From NCBI RefSeq assembly GCF_030463535.1, contig NC_132880.1:41235842-41299841 (forward strand): DNA of 64,000 nucleotides, in the 5' to 3' direction. Positions 24,621-36,965 of this stretch are shown piece by piece (position 1 is the stretch's first letter; each line of letters opens with the position of its first letter). The notes below the pieces were generated by a model, which made no database searches, was not told the origin of the DNA, and saw nothing but the letters and a program-made list of their open reading frames with translations. A program made the position numbers and the translations under genes. The DNA is from Salminus brasiliensis (Eukaryota > Chordata > Actinopteri > Characiformes > Bryconidae).

Positions 24621-24950
24621 TGCAGTTGTACATTGGGTACAGATATATTTTATATATAGGCTTCTTTTATGAAATCATGTACTAAATTTGTTGTGCTGAT
24701 CATGTACTGAATATGTTGTTTTGTGGAGAAGGACGTGTGTATGATTTTATGGAGTGTAAACAGGTGCACATGGCCCTCTCTCTACCGAGGACCCACGTGC
24801 ATTAATAATATGGATTTTTAATATGGTTTTTATTTAAGGTGGCTTTTGAAGCTGAGGCGACCTGATCAGCCCTGACTTCACTCATACTCAAAAGGTATGC
24901 GAGGTATGCAGGTGCTGGGATGAACATGGTTTTGTAGCACATTATGTAAT

Positions 24951-26714
24951 CACTGCTGATACACAACCACTGGATCTTGTTATGTAGGCACTGCTGATAC
25001 ACATCCACTGGATCTCGTTATGCAGGCACTGCTGATACACAACCACTGGATCTCGTTATGTAGGCACTGCTGATACACAACCACTAGATCTTGTTATGTA
25101 GGCACTGCTGATACACAACCACTGGATCTCGTTATGTAGGCACTGCTGATACACAACCACTAGATCTCGTTATGTAGGCACTGTTGATACACAACCACTG
25201 GATCTCGTTATGTAGGCACTGCTGATACACAACCACTAGATCTCGTTATGTAGGCACTGTTGATACACAACCACTAGATCTCGTTATGTAGGCACTGTTG
25301 ATATACAAACACTGGATCTCGTTATGTAGGCACTGCTGATACACAACCACTGATCTCGTTATGTAGGCACTGTTGATACACAACCACTGTATCTCGTTAT
25401 GTAGGCACTGCTGATACACAACCACTAGATCTCGTTATGTAGGCACTGCTGATACACATCCACTGGATCTCGTTATGCAGGCACTGCTGATACACAACCA
25501 CTGATCTCGTTATGTAGGCACTGCTGATACACAACCACTAGATCTCGTTATGTAGGCACTGCTGATACACAACCACTAGATCTTGTTATGTAGGCACTGC
25601 TGATACACAACCACTGGATCTCGTTATGCAGGCACTGTTGATACACAACCACTGATCTCGTTATGTAGGCACTGTTGATACACAACCACTAGATCTCGTT
25701 ATGTAGGCACTGTTGATACACAACCACTAGATCTCGTTATGTAGGCACTGTTGATACACAACCACTGGATCTCGTTATGTAGGCACTGTTGATACACAAC
25801 CACTAGATCTCGTTATGTAGGCACTGTTGATACACAACCACTGGATCTCGTTATGTAGGCACTGCTGATACACAACCACTGGATCTCGTTATGTAGGCAC
25901 TGCTGATACACAACCACTGATCTCGTTATGTAGGCACTGCTGATACACAACCACTGGATCTCGTTATGCAGGCACTGCTGATACACAACCACTGATCTCG
26001 TTATGTAGGCACTGCTGATACACAACCACTAGATCTCGTTATGTAGGCACTGCTGATACACAACCACTAGATCTTGTTATGTAGGCACTGCTGATACACA
26101 ACCACTGGATCTCGTTATGCAGGCACTGTTGATACACAACCACTGATCTCGTTATGTAGGCACTGCTGATACACAACCACTAGATCTCGTTATGTAGGCA
26201 CTGTTGATACACAACCACTAGATCTCGTTATGTAGGCACTGTTGATACACAACCACTGGATCTCGTTATGTAGGCACTGCTGATACACAACCACTGGATC
26301 TCGTTATGTAGGCACTGCTGATACACAACCACTGATCTCGTTATGTAGGCACTGCTGATACACAACCACTAGATCTCGTTATGTAGGCACTGTTGATACA
26401 CAACCACTGGATCTCGTTATGTAGGCACTGTTGATACACAACCAGTAGATCTCGTTATGTAGGCACTGCTGATACACAACCACTAGATCTCGTTATGTAG
26501 GCACTGTTGATACACAACCACTGGATCTCGTTATGTAGGCACTGTTGATACACAACCACTGGATCTCGTTATGTAGGCACTGTTGATACACAACCACTAG
26601 ATCTCGTTATGTAGGCACTGCTGATACACAACCACTGTATCTCGTTATGTAGTCACTGCTGATATACAAACTACTGTATCTCGTTATGTAGGCACTGCTG
26701 ATACACAACCACTC
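24951..26714 (+). repeat. 38-bp minisatellite, about 46 copies, with higher-order pattern
   Basis: The unit starts CACTGCTGATACACAACCAC and ends CTCGTTATGTAGG. Variants differ by CTG/CTT at one site, GGATC/AGATC at another, TGTAGG/TGCAGG, and a 37-bp form lacking one base. Runs of five or more variant units recur in the same order about 491 bp apart (25474 versus 25965), indicating block duplication. A minus-strand open frame at 25813-26025 is just this repeat translated. Confidence 0.97.
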
Positions 26715-28365
26715 AAAGCAACATCTGTTTAGTTCTGCGCTAAGCTGTGTATCAGCTCATGCAAAACAGCCTCAACACACACACAGTCTTTGTAGTGTAG
26801 TAAGAAAGCAGCATTTCTGATCGGTAAGCGTGCTTATGAAACCGAGAAGTCACCTAGTTGGTAAACAAATGACAAAATAATTCTGGAGTGCATATAGCTT
26901 TTGCTGCTAAATGTGTATATGGGCACGTAGTCATTTAAGAACGTTTGTGAGACACCTTGATTGGTGTTTGAATTAACCAGTACTATGCCGGACCTTTTGT
27001 GGAGGTGCTTCTTCACTGACTCCTGATTAAAGTAGTTAAAAACAGAAGATACCAGGGGGTCCGTAAGCCTGTTACATTAGCCAAAAACATGGAATGAAAT
27101 GCCACAATTTCACTATGCTCAGTTGATTTTCCTAGTCATGAGCACAGTGACATTGTGGCATTTCTCATAGCATGTTTCTGCCTAATATCACAGGCGTATG
27201 GACCCCATTATGAGAACCATGGATTTGGAAAACATGGAATGGAACCATGGAATGAAAACATGCAGACATTCTGTGTAATACAGGGTTATTATCTCTGTAT
27301 TGTGTGAATAGCACTCGCATGACTGTGTTTCATTACCTCAATGTCGGCATGTTCACATTTAGACTCTGTATCTTTAGTTGCTTTCTGATTTAATGTGCTA
27401 AGCTTGAAAAGCAATGGAGGGCACGTCTTTCTAGAGTCAGGTAAAGCAGCCAGGGGGTGTATCCCATTCTTACATATGTTTTCCTGTAAATAAAGCTGGA
27501 CTATATTTAACATAGATTAGTTCGGGCTGAACAGAGAGAGAAGCTTATTTTGAGAGTCGGGGAAGTTGGGAGTAAGAGCAAAGCTGGGAAGAGACTTTAC
27601 TGGGGTTTTTACTGGGGTGAAAAGCTCTTTAATTTTCCTTGATTTATATTTTTTCATCACTATCCTAAAATTGTTTTGTCCAGCGGTTTCATTTCATAAA
27701 CTGGCAAAACTACTTTGGGACTTGAGCCTGGACTGTTTCCACACCACAACGAACATTTCCCATATTTTTAAATATCTTACAAATGTTTACAAAGTTTAAA
27801 ACCATAGATCTAACCTTTAATACATGTAGTTCAGAGCCATCTTTTAGGTTTGATGCCCAAAAAGAAATCCAGGGTTGGCTATATTATAAAATATGGGCTC
27901 TTTCAGGAGTCGGGGGCAGGAAAGGTGAAAGGACAGGGTCAGACATCTGTGCTGTAGCTCAGCCTCCAAACTCTTAGAAAGTGAATGGAATAGAAAGCCT
28001 GACACTTTCAGCAGAGTTCAGCAGAGTTTGGCTGAGACTTTTAGTTAGTCAAACCATTAGTCTGTTTTTATCCTCTATGATAGACAGCAGGAAAGAACAT
28101 TCTCAGAAGTGAATCAGCTCTAGTCATTAATCAGTATTAGTCATTTTTGCCAGATTATTATAGTTTTTGCCATATGTTATTTTGCTGAATCATCAAGTAG
28201 TGTATGCATCATGAAGCCAGATGTGTTCTTTGAATTAAAATGATTCATTTATTTGTTGACAAAAATACCCCAGACCAAACTGAGTAGCTTTTCAGTTGCA
28301 TTCAACTGAAACCTGTCACTCCCTGCTGTTTCTTTCTTTTACTTTCAGTTTTCCCCAAGTAAACC
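26715..28365. other. Intergenic stretch with one hairpin, no gene seen
   Basis: Between the minisatellite and the downstream zinc-finger-like gene I see AT-rich unique-looking DNA with a strong hairpin at 27096-27164. No splice-bounded coding exon that I can support. Confidence 0.4.
27096..27164. repeat. 26-bp imperfect inverted repeat (hairpin)
   Basis: Bases 27096-27121 pair with 27139-27164 at 24 of 26 positions around a 17-base loop. Weaker pairing continues outward through ACATG-containing flanks. The size resembles either the core of a small palindromic transposon or a microRNA-like precursor. Confidence 0.6.
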
Positions 28366-28469
28366 ATGCAGTCTGACAAAGCAGGTGATCTGTTTTTCTT
28401 GCTTTCTCTAAAATATATCCACTGATATCTTGCTGTTTTTGCTGGTCTAATTGGTCTAATCTTTAATAT

Positions 28470-28775
28470 ATGACCCTGTTTACACCTGGTCACTTCATGC
28501 GTCTTGAGTTTCAGGATTATATCTGGATAAGGCAAAGCCACATCAAAATGCCAGTGTAAACACATCAATCTCTTCAAGACACATTCTACATTTGACACAT
28601 CCTCCCAGTACAACCAAAACACCTGAAATAATTGCTGTGCAACAAGCAAAATCTGCATATTTCAGTCTGACTGACCAGAGACGCATTTGACTACTGAGTG
28701 TAAAAGCATGTGTTTAAAATCTTTTCAGGATACAGTCCAGACACTAGTCACATGTAGTGACCAGGTGTAAACCTG
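28470..28775. mobile_element. MITE with GACCCTGTTTACACCTGGTC ends
   Basis: The left end GACCCTGTTTACACCTGGTC at about 28471 is mirrored by GTGACCAGGTGTAAAC at about 28759, near the right end. A roughly 305-bp body without coding sequence lies in the first intron of the downstream zinc-finger relative, ending about 30 bases before exon 28806. A related right end recurs at 29641-29662. Confidence 0.65.
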
Positions 28776-29464
28776 TCTATGTGTCTATTGTTCCTTCAAT
28801 TTCAGGAGGCCAGAGTCACCTCTTTAATTCCATGCGATCGTACATATGCAGCCCTACCAGAGTACAGTCTATAATAGGTAATAACAGGTTATCTGCATTA
28901 TTAGTAGCAGCATTTATGATGTTACCATTTTTCATAAAATGGATTTAACTAGTTTTATTTGTGTTTCTTTCAGGTCTTGCTTCGGTTATTGAGATGAGCA
29001 CAGATGCCGAACCTCCAGTGTACCTCTGTGAGGTCTGCATTCTCAATATCGTAAGTCACTGTGAACGAGTAGGAAACAGATGAACTCCAGTCACAACAGC
29101 CAGTTGTATTGAGATTAGCCCTGAATGACTCTAGAAAGACTCCTTGGTGTCATTATTTGGCTGTTTGCTCAGTAGGAGGGCAGGGATGTTTCTGGAGCCT
29201 GGATGAGTGAATGTTTGTGTTTGTCAATGTTATAATAGTGAAAACTGTCTTTTACTATTATAGTCTTTGATCTGTGATTTAATAATCAGAAATAAGACTC
29301 ATCATACATTAAATTACTGTGTAAAATACTGGTAAGTATATATTTGTTGTTTTGTCTTGGTTGTAAACATTGGGCTGATTCACAAAAGCTGTCCTATTAA
29401 AAAAACCTTAGAAATGTTCTTGAATGATATAGAAAGTTCTCAAACATTATCAAACAGGTCTTCA

Positions 29465-29665
29465 GATAGGCCGCGTTTACTGGATCCTAAAAAGATGTGT
29501 TTACATTGGGTGGTCAAATGCATCTCCAGTTAGTCAAATTATTTTGGTACACTGCTATAACATAAATGAGTCTTGGGTGTGTTTACACTGGGATTTTTAC
29601 GTGGTTTGGCCTTATCCTGATACTCGAGACCCCATGACATGACCAGGTGTAAACAGGGTCACTAA
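29465..29665. mobile_element. Second, truncated copy of the same MITE
   Basis: It ends at TGACCAGGTGTAAACAGGGTC around 29640-29660, matching the inverted end of the copy at 28470. The left end is degraded. It lies in the large intron that separates the half finger exon from exon 30369-30482. Confidence 0.55.
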
Positions 29666-31054
29666 ACAGGGCAGGATAAACAAAAAATTACTGAGCCTAG
29701 CTCAGGATGGGGACAGGGGCAGAAGGAGAACTGAAACGTGGCTCTGAACAAGAATCTTTGAGCTGGCTGTGGAAAACCTCTGGACCCAGAAAGTTTCAGC
29801 AAATTCACGGCAGAGAGTTCATGAAAGCACAGAGCTCTTGTAGCCACAGTCCCAGGTGTTGTGCATGAGGTTAACGAGGTGAGAGCGGCTGCAGTGCGCA
29901 TGCACAGCCACTCTCCAGAATCCTGGCTCCTGACAGGGCTCGTGGGCGGAGACCTGGGATTGCCCCTGGGGGAGAGCATGAGAATGAGGCCTTGACCCTC
30001 AGACAACTAACAGTTAACAGTACTCAATTAACAAGTAACAGTACTCTTGAATCTATAGGATCTATAGGATTAGGCTTTCCCATTAATTCTGGTCCTTTAT
30101 GTTGATCATTGTAGAGGTTTACCTTCTTAACTCTTGCAGTCAAGATATTTATTAAATGTTTTTAGGATTATCAGTTGAATTCAGTTAAGATTATCAGTTC
30201 TATCACTAGAATAACTATCTATCTGAACTTTTTCAAGACCTTTTTTCTAGTTCAACTTCAAGTATGAAGGTAAGAAAAACACAGCTTAAAATGTCGAAAT
30301 TCAACCCTTTCTAAATGCTGTACAATCTGTAAAATCCCCAATGGTATTTTTATATTTTTGTGCAACAGAGGTCACGCCATGTTTGCGGTTTAAGGGCTGG
30401 GGCAGATCTGACATCTCTGGCTTGGCCTATGATGGAGTTGGCAAAAGTTGTAGAAAATAAGAAGGGATCCGGAAGTGTACAGGTGATGCATGACTTTGTC
30501 TTTAGAAAGAAACACTCATGGGATGCAATCTGACGGATTTGTTTGTGATTTCACTTTTAAGGTGTTGGAGCTGGGTGAAGACGTCTACAAGGAGATGATA
30601 TCACAACCCGTTCTGGATGGTCTGTTTGTTTTTGTTTTGGATCAGTGGTTTTCAGGTTTAGTCATGCTGGCTGGAAAAACCTGGAAATGTCTATGATAAA
30701 TCACTGTTTAAATCTTGCCCTCAAAGCTGCCTATAGGCCTTTTTTCCTAGCTCACAGCATCGCTTCTTACTGCTTCTGTTTTGTTTTCTGTTCTTCTCAG
30801 TTCTCGCTCAGGTGAAAGAGATAAAGAAGCTTGCATCAATGAACTCCAATCAACCTTTTGCAAGAAACGTATGCAATAAGCAGTTACTCAAACTCAAGTT
30901 GATTAATTTTGTGTATTCTGTTGGTTAAAACCTCTTTATCATTTAATTTTCAAATTCATAATATTTCTATTGGCGAATATTAATATAGAGTTCCTAAGTA
31001 GCTGGCTTCATGTTGGCTCACTCTACCTGTGCTGGTAGTATTGCACGATAGGGG

Positions 31055-31300
31055 AGTCTTAAGGTGTTTTCACATGTACCCCTTTAGTCCAGTTAAATCA
31101 GACTCTGGTTCGTTTTTACCTTTAGTGATTAGTTTGAGCGGGTGTAAATACAGTAATCATTTTCTGGTGCAGACCAAAACAACCACCCGAGACCCTTGAG
31201 AAGAGTTAGTTTGGGTTAAGTCCCAAACGAACTCTAGAGTGGTTTGTTTGTGATGAGAATGTGATCTGACCTTAATCCGACCTTAAGTTAGAGCTCAATG
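31055..31300. repeat. Dispersed non-coding repeat
   Basis: The segment begins AAGGTGTTTTCACATGTACC and contains GTTCGTTTTTACC and AACGAACTCTAGAG motifs that I associate with a common fish inverted-repeat family. It is intronic to the downstream zinc-finger relative. Confidence 0.35.
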
Positions 31301-31534
31301 GTCTTCAGCCAGATGTTACCTTGGTATACTGCCCAGATAATTACTACAGCTATAAACAAATGCCATCACTGCCATTGCTCCATGTTTGACAGCTCAGAAA
31401 TATGCAGTGGTCCAGAACACAGTACCTTCTTCCTGTATGTACTTTTTTTTGCTCCCGTGCCAGACAGGTCTGACCAATAAGCAGAGAGAACGTTCTGACA
31501 TGAATTGATGTTTTTTTGGTGTCACCCCAAATCT

Positions 31535-31730
31535 CAAACTTATCCCAAAAGTATGGGTAGAGTACCACACTGCTACACAGCTCAATACTGGGGGGCTTTA
31601 TACCCCTCTAGCTAACCTTAGGCATGGTGCCAAGAGGTTGTTTACCTGCCTCATAGAGTCCTATTCTATTGGCAGCTAAATACATTCATTAGAAGGGGTG
31701 TCCACAAATATTTGGCCATGTAGTGTATCT
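31535..31730. repeat. Dispersed fish repeat, copy 1
   Basis: Shared text with 33285-33480 (opposite orientation) and 55480-55735, including ACAGCTCAATACTGGGG, TTAGGCATGGTGCCA and the end CCACAAATATTTGGCCATGT. Non-coding. Confidence 0.6.
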
Positions 31731-33284
31731 TTGATGTCTGGCTTTGTTGATGTTTGTTTGTAGATCTCTTATTGTGTATTTTATAGCTGTGCAAGAAGAA
31801 GAGCAAGTACTGAGGTCTTTTACACCTGAAGACACTTACTTCAGGTTTGAGAGCACTATTGGCAGATACCCAGTAGAGTCAAGTGAGTGTGAACAACCCT
31901 AAGATCATCCTTAGACAACCTCTGTTGTCCAGTCACCACATTTTTTTTAATATGTGCTCATGTCTCAAGTTTTACAATATCATATTATTTTCAAATAGAT
32001 TCATAGTAATATATTAATATTATATATATAATTTTATTTATTTATTTATTATGATTAGCTAATGGTGCTGTACACAAAATGAAAATATGTCATTTTTTTG
32101 TTTTTGTTTGTATAAAATTCTGCAAATATTTCCTCATGGTTCGCTTGCTGTACGCTGTCTGTTTGCGCACTGGAAAAGTGCCACGAAACACAACCCTATT
32201 CCAGACAATCAGCATCAGCGGACATTTATGCTTCACTTCAGGATCTAGTAAAAAGCTTTCTCTGACCAGTAGAGACCAGTAGTTACTCCAACAAAAGCAG
32301 GATAAACTCTCTTATTTTTAATGTCTTTGATTTTGAAAGACAATTTCAATAAGCACTAGATGGCAATGGCAAGAAGGTTGCTTGTGTCTGCAGAACATTT
32401 GGCATCCCTACCGATTGGTGGGCTTAACTGGAGACCAAAGCCTGTATATTACAGCTGAGCAGCTGGAGCAAGAAGAACGCAGAGGAAAAAAGAAGGTACA
32501 AAGACTTTTATGACAGTGACATTTGGCTAAAGGTAGATATTTAGTCATTTAGTCATTCAGTGCTGACCACATAAGTAGTTTTATTTAAAGTATGTTAATG
32601 ACCTGCTGTTTCTTAGGTGACGAGGTTGTCAGCATGTCTCTTTAGTGAGGTACTGGAGAGGGATTACCACTGGTGTAAGTACAACAGATAATTTGAAGGT
32701 TGGAGTCTATCAGAATGTGTCACTTAATTCAGAGGCACAGATGGAAAGAGGCTTCTGGAGATGGGACAGCTATGCAGTTCTGCCCTCAGAGCTATTTTAA
32801 GCAAGCCGTAATTCATGTTTTTATGTCTCTGTCTTTGTTTCTTTTCTGCATCACACTGCTGTCACACCTGCTTCCTTTCCTCCTGTATCTCTGTTCATAA
32901 CTTTTCAGATTCACATTATTGGTTTAAATGCATATTTGTTCCATTTATTTTCTACTATATCCACTTTTTAACTGGGTCATGATGCATCACTTCTTTGTAT
33001 TTTTCCATCATGAGGTTCTTACACCGTTTTTGCATTATCGAACCACTAACCCAGGCCTATCATCCATAAGCATATGCTGGCAGCTATATGCCATACACAG
33101 TGGTGTGACCCTTCTTTGTTCAGCCTTAGGGGAAGGGCTTGTCCAGTAGTTAGCTAAAGGAGCTTCATTTGTACTAAATCCATGGTGAAGCAATGGTGAG
33201 TCAATGAATGAATATGCACACTATATGTCTATATGTTTCTGGTCATCCTTTCTAATGAATTATATTGCTAACGCAGATGTGCAG

Positions 33285-33490
33285 ATGCACACACACAGCT
33301 TGTATATTCCATGTAGAGAAGTACTGCCAATAGAATAAGACTTTCTGGAACAGATAAACATGGACCCATTGGCACCATGCCTAATGAAAGCTATGGGCTA
33401 GAGGGGTATGAAGGCCCAGAGCAGTGGAACTGTGCGCTCTGGAATGATGGCGCTCCATCCAATACTGATGGGATGGGATGAGTTGGGGAG
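33285..33490. repeat. Dispersed fish repeat, copy 2 (inverted)
   Basis: Reverse-orientation relative of the repeats at 31535 and 55480, with GTAGAGAAGTACTGCCAATA and GGCACCATGCCTAATG. Followed by GGGATGAGTTGGGGA repeats. Confidence 0.6.
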
Positions 33491-34587
33491 CGTGGGATGA
33501 GTTGGGGAGTTGGGGATGAAGGTGGATTGGTGATCATCCAACATCATGATCTCACCTCACCTTGCTGAATGCAATCAAATCTTTACAGCAATTTTCCAAA
33601 ATAATATATATTTATAATCTCTGTCCCCCTCCCCAGGTATGAAGATGCTAAATTCTGGGTCTACTGAGGAACGCAAACAAGGTCCTTTAAAGGAAGGGCC
33701 TTCAGGTGACTAAACGGAGGCCCAAACTATTGCTGCATGTCAGTCTCTGTTAACTAACATTCTAGTGTTCTTGTTTCTATAGGTCACAGCAACACTCTGA
33801 AACTCCCAAGAGTCTGTACGAATCTTATCAGCTCACTGTGGGGATGGATCTGTGCATGAGTCTAGAGGAAAGCTTCTCGCACATCAGCAGAAGCCAAAGA
33901 AGAAAGGTCTTAAGAAAACTGGTCATAGGAAATCTGTGTTAAGGGTAAAGCTGTCGCTGAGGGCAGGGCCTGTTGTGGTGGACAGAATGTCCCTCGTAAC
34001 AACAACAGTGGCTCCTGAAATTTAACAACAGGGACTTGAGGCCACATATGTAGAGAATGCTACACTCTCAGAGGAGTATGTCGCCTCAGAAAACCACATA
34101 CTCGCTGAAGAACATGCAGTGGAGAACCCTGAAACATTTCAGAACACAGAACTGTACCCTAGTAAACACTCACATCTTGAAGAAAACACACAATTACCGA
34201 GATACACAGATGCAGAGATGGGCACAAATACGTATGGATATATGAACAACTGTCAGTTTCAGGAGCCTGTAGAGTACACAGAAATGATTCTTTCAAACAA
34301 TATGAACAGCAGTCAAGGATCTGAGACCTCTCTTGGACCTTTTAACCGTAATGCATGTATGGAGGAAGTCTATGGAGCTGGCACCACTTCTAACTGGTGC
34401 CCAGCAACACACAGTAACAGTGATTGGATCATGAAAAGACAACCAGTGAGTGTCTGTTATTATTCAGTGAAGAAGAAGTTGTTTTTGGGCCTGTGGCTTG
34501 GGTTTCTGTTGCAGTACAGTGCAGTGTAACAGAAACTCAAATCTGCATCCAAATATGTTACGTTGTACTGGGAAACTGTATGTCAGA

Positions 34588-35365
34588 TACACCGATCAGC
34601 CATAAAATTTGCACCACCTGTATAATATTAAGTGGATCCTCCTTGTGCCACTACAACAGAGGTAACATTTAAGGCACCTGAAGGTATTCTGTGGTATCTG
34701 ACACCAAGGCCTGATATACCATTAATTATATTTAAACATTCAGGTACTATTATTGTTATAATAAGTAGTATTATACCTTTCAGAGTAAGTTGTAGAATCA
34801 GTTCCCAGCAGGAAACTGGATCTTTCTATGTTGTTGTTGTCTTTTTTTCTGGCATACATTCCTAATTTCTGTATGGGGGAACCACTGTCTATTATCCATT
34901 AACAACAAATTGTGGTAAAATAAAACAGTTACATTGTACACTGTCAGGTGGGTGTTGTGTTCAACATCCAGTAATGATCAGATTACCATTGTTACAAATG
35001 TGTTACAATTGTGATGGTTAATCTCCTGAGGTACATCTTGTGTATGTATCTATGAATTTGGTGGGAAGATGTTTGCTTGTAAGGCTTTATACCCTAATGC
35101 CCATTCTTATCCCACAAAGATACATACTCTGAATCTGATTTCAACTAAAAAGCAATGTAGTTTTGAAAAGCAATGCAAGATTTTGATTAATAAACTTTTA
35201 GTTTATATAAACCAAAACTATTAAGATTTCCAAAACTATTAAGTTGTCACATTATGATGTGAAAAACATTGATTATCTTCATTTACAGTTGCATCTGTCA
35301 AGCAGTGGGATATATATTAGGCAGCAAGTGAACAGTCAGGTCTTGAAGGTGGATCTAAGAGTTAA
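34588..35365. mobile_element. Broken Tc1-like element downstream of the zinc-finger relative
   Basis: ATACACCGATCAGCCATAAA at 34589-34608 matches the terminal repeat of a well-known fish Tc1-like family. Another piece of the same family lies at 35290-35365 (GGGATATATATTAGGCAGCA). The two are separated by unrelated DNA, so the copy is fragmented. Confidence 0.55.
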
Positions 35366-36700
35366 AGAAGTACAATAACCTGGGCAAGTCTCGAAAACCA
35401 CTATATCTAAACCCTTCTTTTATACTATCTGGTGTGAGAACGAGAGAGGGTTAATTAAACTCCTATCCGCTCCTCATGTTAGCCAAAACATACCTATTGT
35501 GGTTCCTCTGGCCTTAGGTGTTTCTTTAATTCTTGCCTATACACTGCCCATTACTGTCTACACAGTGAGTAACCAACAAAATCTTTGGGCAAAGTCCTTA
35601 GTTAGGACCTTGATTGCATTTACCATTGTTCATACGTGTATGCATGGGTCTTTCCCTGCCCTAGTTACCACAATTAAATTGATATAATGTAAAAAAACAG
35701 TTTTGATTTCAGAGTATAAACAATAATATCGATATCAGCATATGAGAGGCCTAACAAAGATTGGGCTCCAGTGTAATCTCAATGAATGATTTTAACAGCG
35801 ACACTTGTCTTTTCTTTAGTGTGAACTCTTCCATTTGGCCACTAGATGGCAACTTCTTACTCTCTAGGCTGCTCCACAGAATCCCCTGGAGCGGTCCTGT
35901 GCCCTTTTTAGCCTACTTACTCATCCCCAAACTATTCCCTGAATTACAACATGCATTTAATAAGCCTACAAGTCAGCCATTCTCTCTCAGTAACTGATCT
36001 GGCAGACACTGTGGGGCTGTGTTGTGTGTTTTTTTTTGTTTTTCTTCATTTGGGCTGTACTAGCTCAGCTACGTTTTCACCAGCGGATGGTGTTAGAAAA
36101 CCTCAAGAATACCTGCATCTTTCCTTTTCCACTTTTTGACAGAGAAAGTACGAATAGTAGTGATGGCATGCGCGTGGCTCCTCACAGAGCGAATCAATCA
36201 ATGTAAACGATTGGAAAAAAAGAATCGATCCTGTAAAAGTGCACCACAGTGACATCTCGTGACCAATCCGTGGTCAAAACAACAACGTCCGTCTATGTTT
36301 TCGTGGTAATGGTGAAACATTTTCCATTTAAAACAAAGAATCGCTTTGCAAAGGTTAGCGGGCGTGGCAGTGTTGGCACGTGTCATGTTGACCGTGATCA
36401 CAGTTCTGGGATCAGAGATAAGATTTTTCAACGCTCATTTAGAAGCATTTTGGGGTAAAACATGAAATCCCAAAAAGTCATTTTAGGCTCATTCTCTTTA
36501 ACGACGTCTTTGTGATTTATAACGTTACTGACTCGGGGCAGTCACGTGGTTTTTTATCTTACCAAGGTCTTTAGAGCAATGTGTCGAAACACCGCGCTTC
36601 GAATGAATCGATTCAGCATTGAATCTGAGTCTAGAGGTTGACAGCACTAATAAACAGAGTTTACGTTAAGAGCCCTATGGGCAATAAATACGTCGTAAAT
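35366..36700. other. Intergenic stretch upstream of syce1
   Basis: No supported exon. It includes short repeats around GAATCGATT between 36190 and 36620 and becomes richer in CG dinucleotides toward 36700. Confidence 0.4.
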
Positions 36701-36965
36701 AATAGTGGTTTTACACGTTTTTCCTGATGCGGGAAGCAAATGATGGCCTACCACACAGAGGACGGTTTCTCGTGTGAACTCGAGGGGCGCTTTTCATCCG
36801 TCAACAGACCAACAGACTTTAGCGCGTGAGCTGATGGCCGTTAACGTTCAAACCGGTTCAGTCCAAACCGAGTTAACGCTAACTATCGACCTTATTGACC
36901 AAAACGGTGCTCATTTTAGCACATAAAGTAGTCATTTAGCTTTTATATTTAGATACAAAGCGGAG
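36700..36965 (+). promoter_or_regulatory. Probable syce1 promoter and 5' leader
   Basis: The 260 bases before the start codon are locally CG-rich, in contrast to the AT-rich flanks, and contain GCGCGTGAG. No TATA box is obvious at the expected distance, as in many CpG-type promoters. Confidence 0.35.

Larger units (their letters stand above)
28366..34529 (+). pseudogene. Tandem relative of the zinc-finger gene, partly degenerate
   Basis: Candidate exons: 28366-28384 (ATG), 28806-28877, 28974-29050, 30369-30482, 30562-30619, 30801-30868, 31787-31882, 32394-32495, 32617-32674, 33637-33705, 33811-33944, 34032-34529. Two of them are exactly 58 nt (30562, 32617) and several mirror the classes of the large upstream gene (GQSHL and IIG leader; GLASVIE then YLCEVC). 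The finger exon stops before any histidine pair, so the zinc site is incomplete. Phase does not match from 30868 to 31787 or from 31882 to 32394 (a weaker donor at 31873 would fix the second). An in-frame TAA at 34023 must be removed by an 87-base intron or ends the protein. It may be a diverged functional paralogue or a decaying copy; the break points favour decay. Confidence 0.5.

Noticed and set aside
25813-26025. Minus-strand 70-codon frame
   Set aside because: It is a repeating translation of the 38-bp minisatellite unit.
24951-26714. Regular repeats that might suggest a CRISPR array
   Set aside because: The units are contiguous with no unique spacers between them, and this is a vertebrate nuclear genome. 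It is a minisatellite.
28302-28658. Minus-strand 118-codon frame
   Set aside because: It overlaps a MITE and the probable first exon of a plus-strand gene and has no splice or family support.
29662-30006. Minus-strand 114-codon frame
   Set aside because: Composition is locally GC-rich repeat DNA inside an intron of the zinc-finger relative; no family features.
30241-30272. Possible tiny exon between the half finger exon and exon 30369
   Set aside because: It has an acceptor and a donor, but it ends in phase 1 while the next exon needs phase 0, and it encodes no histidine pair.
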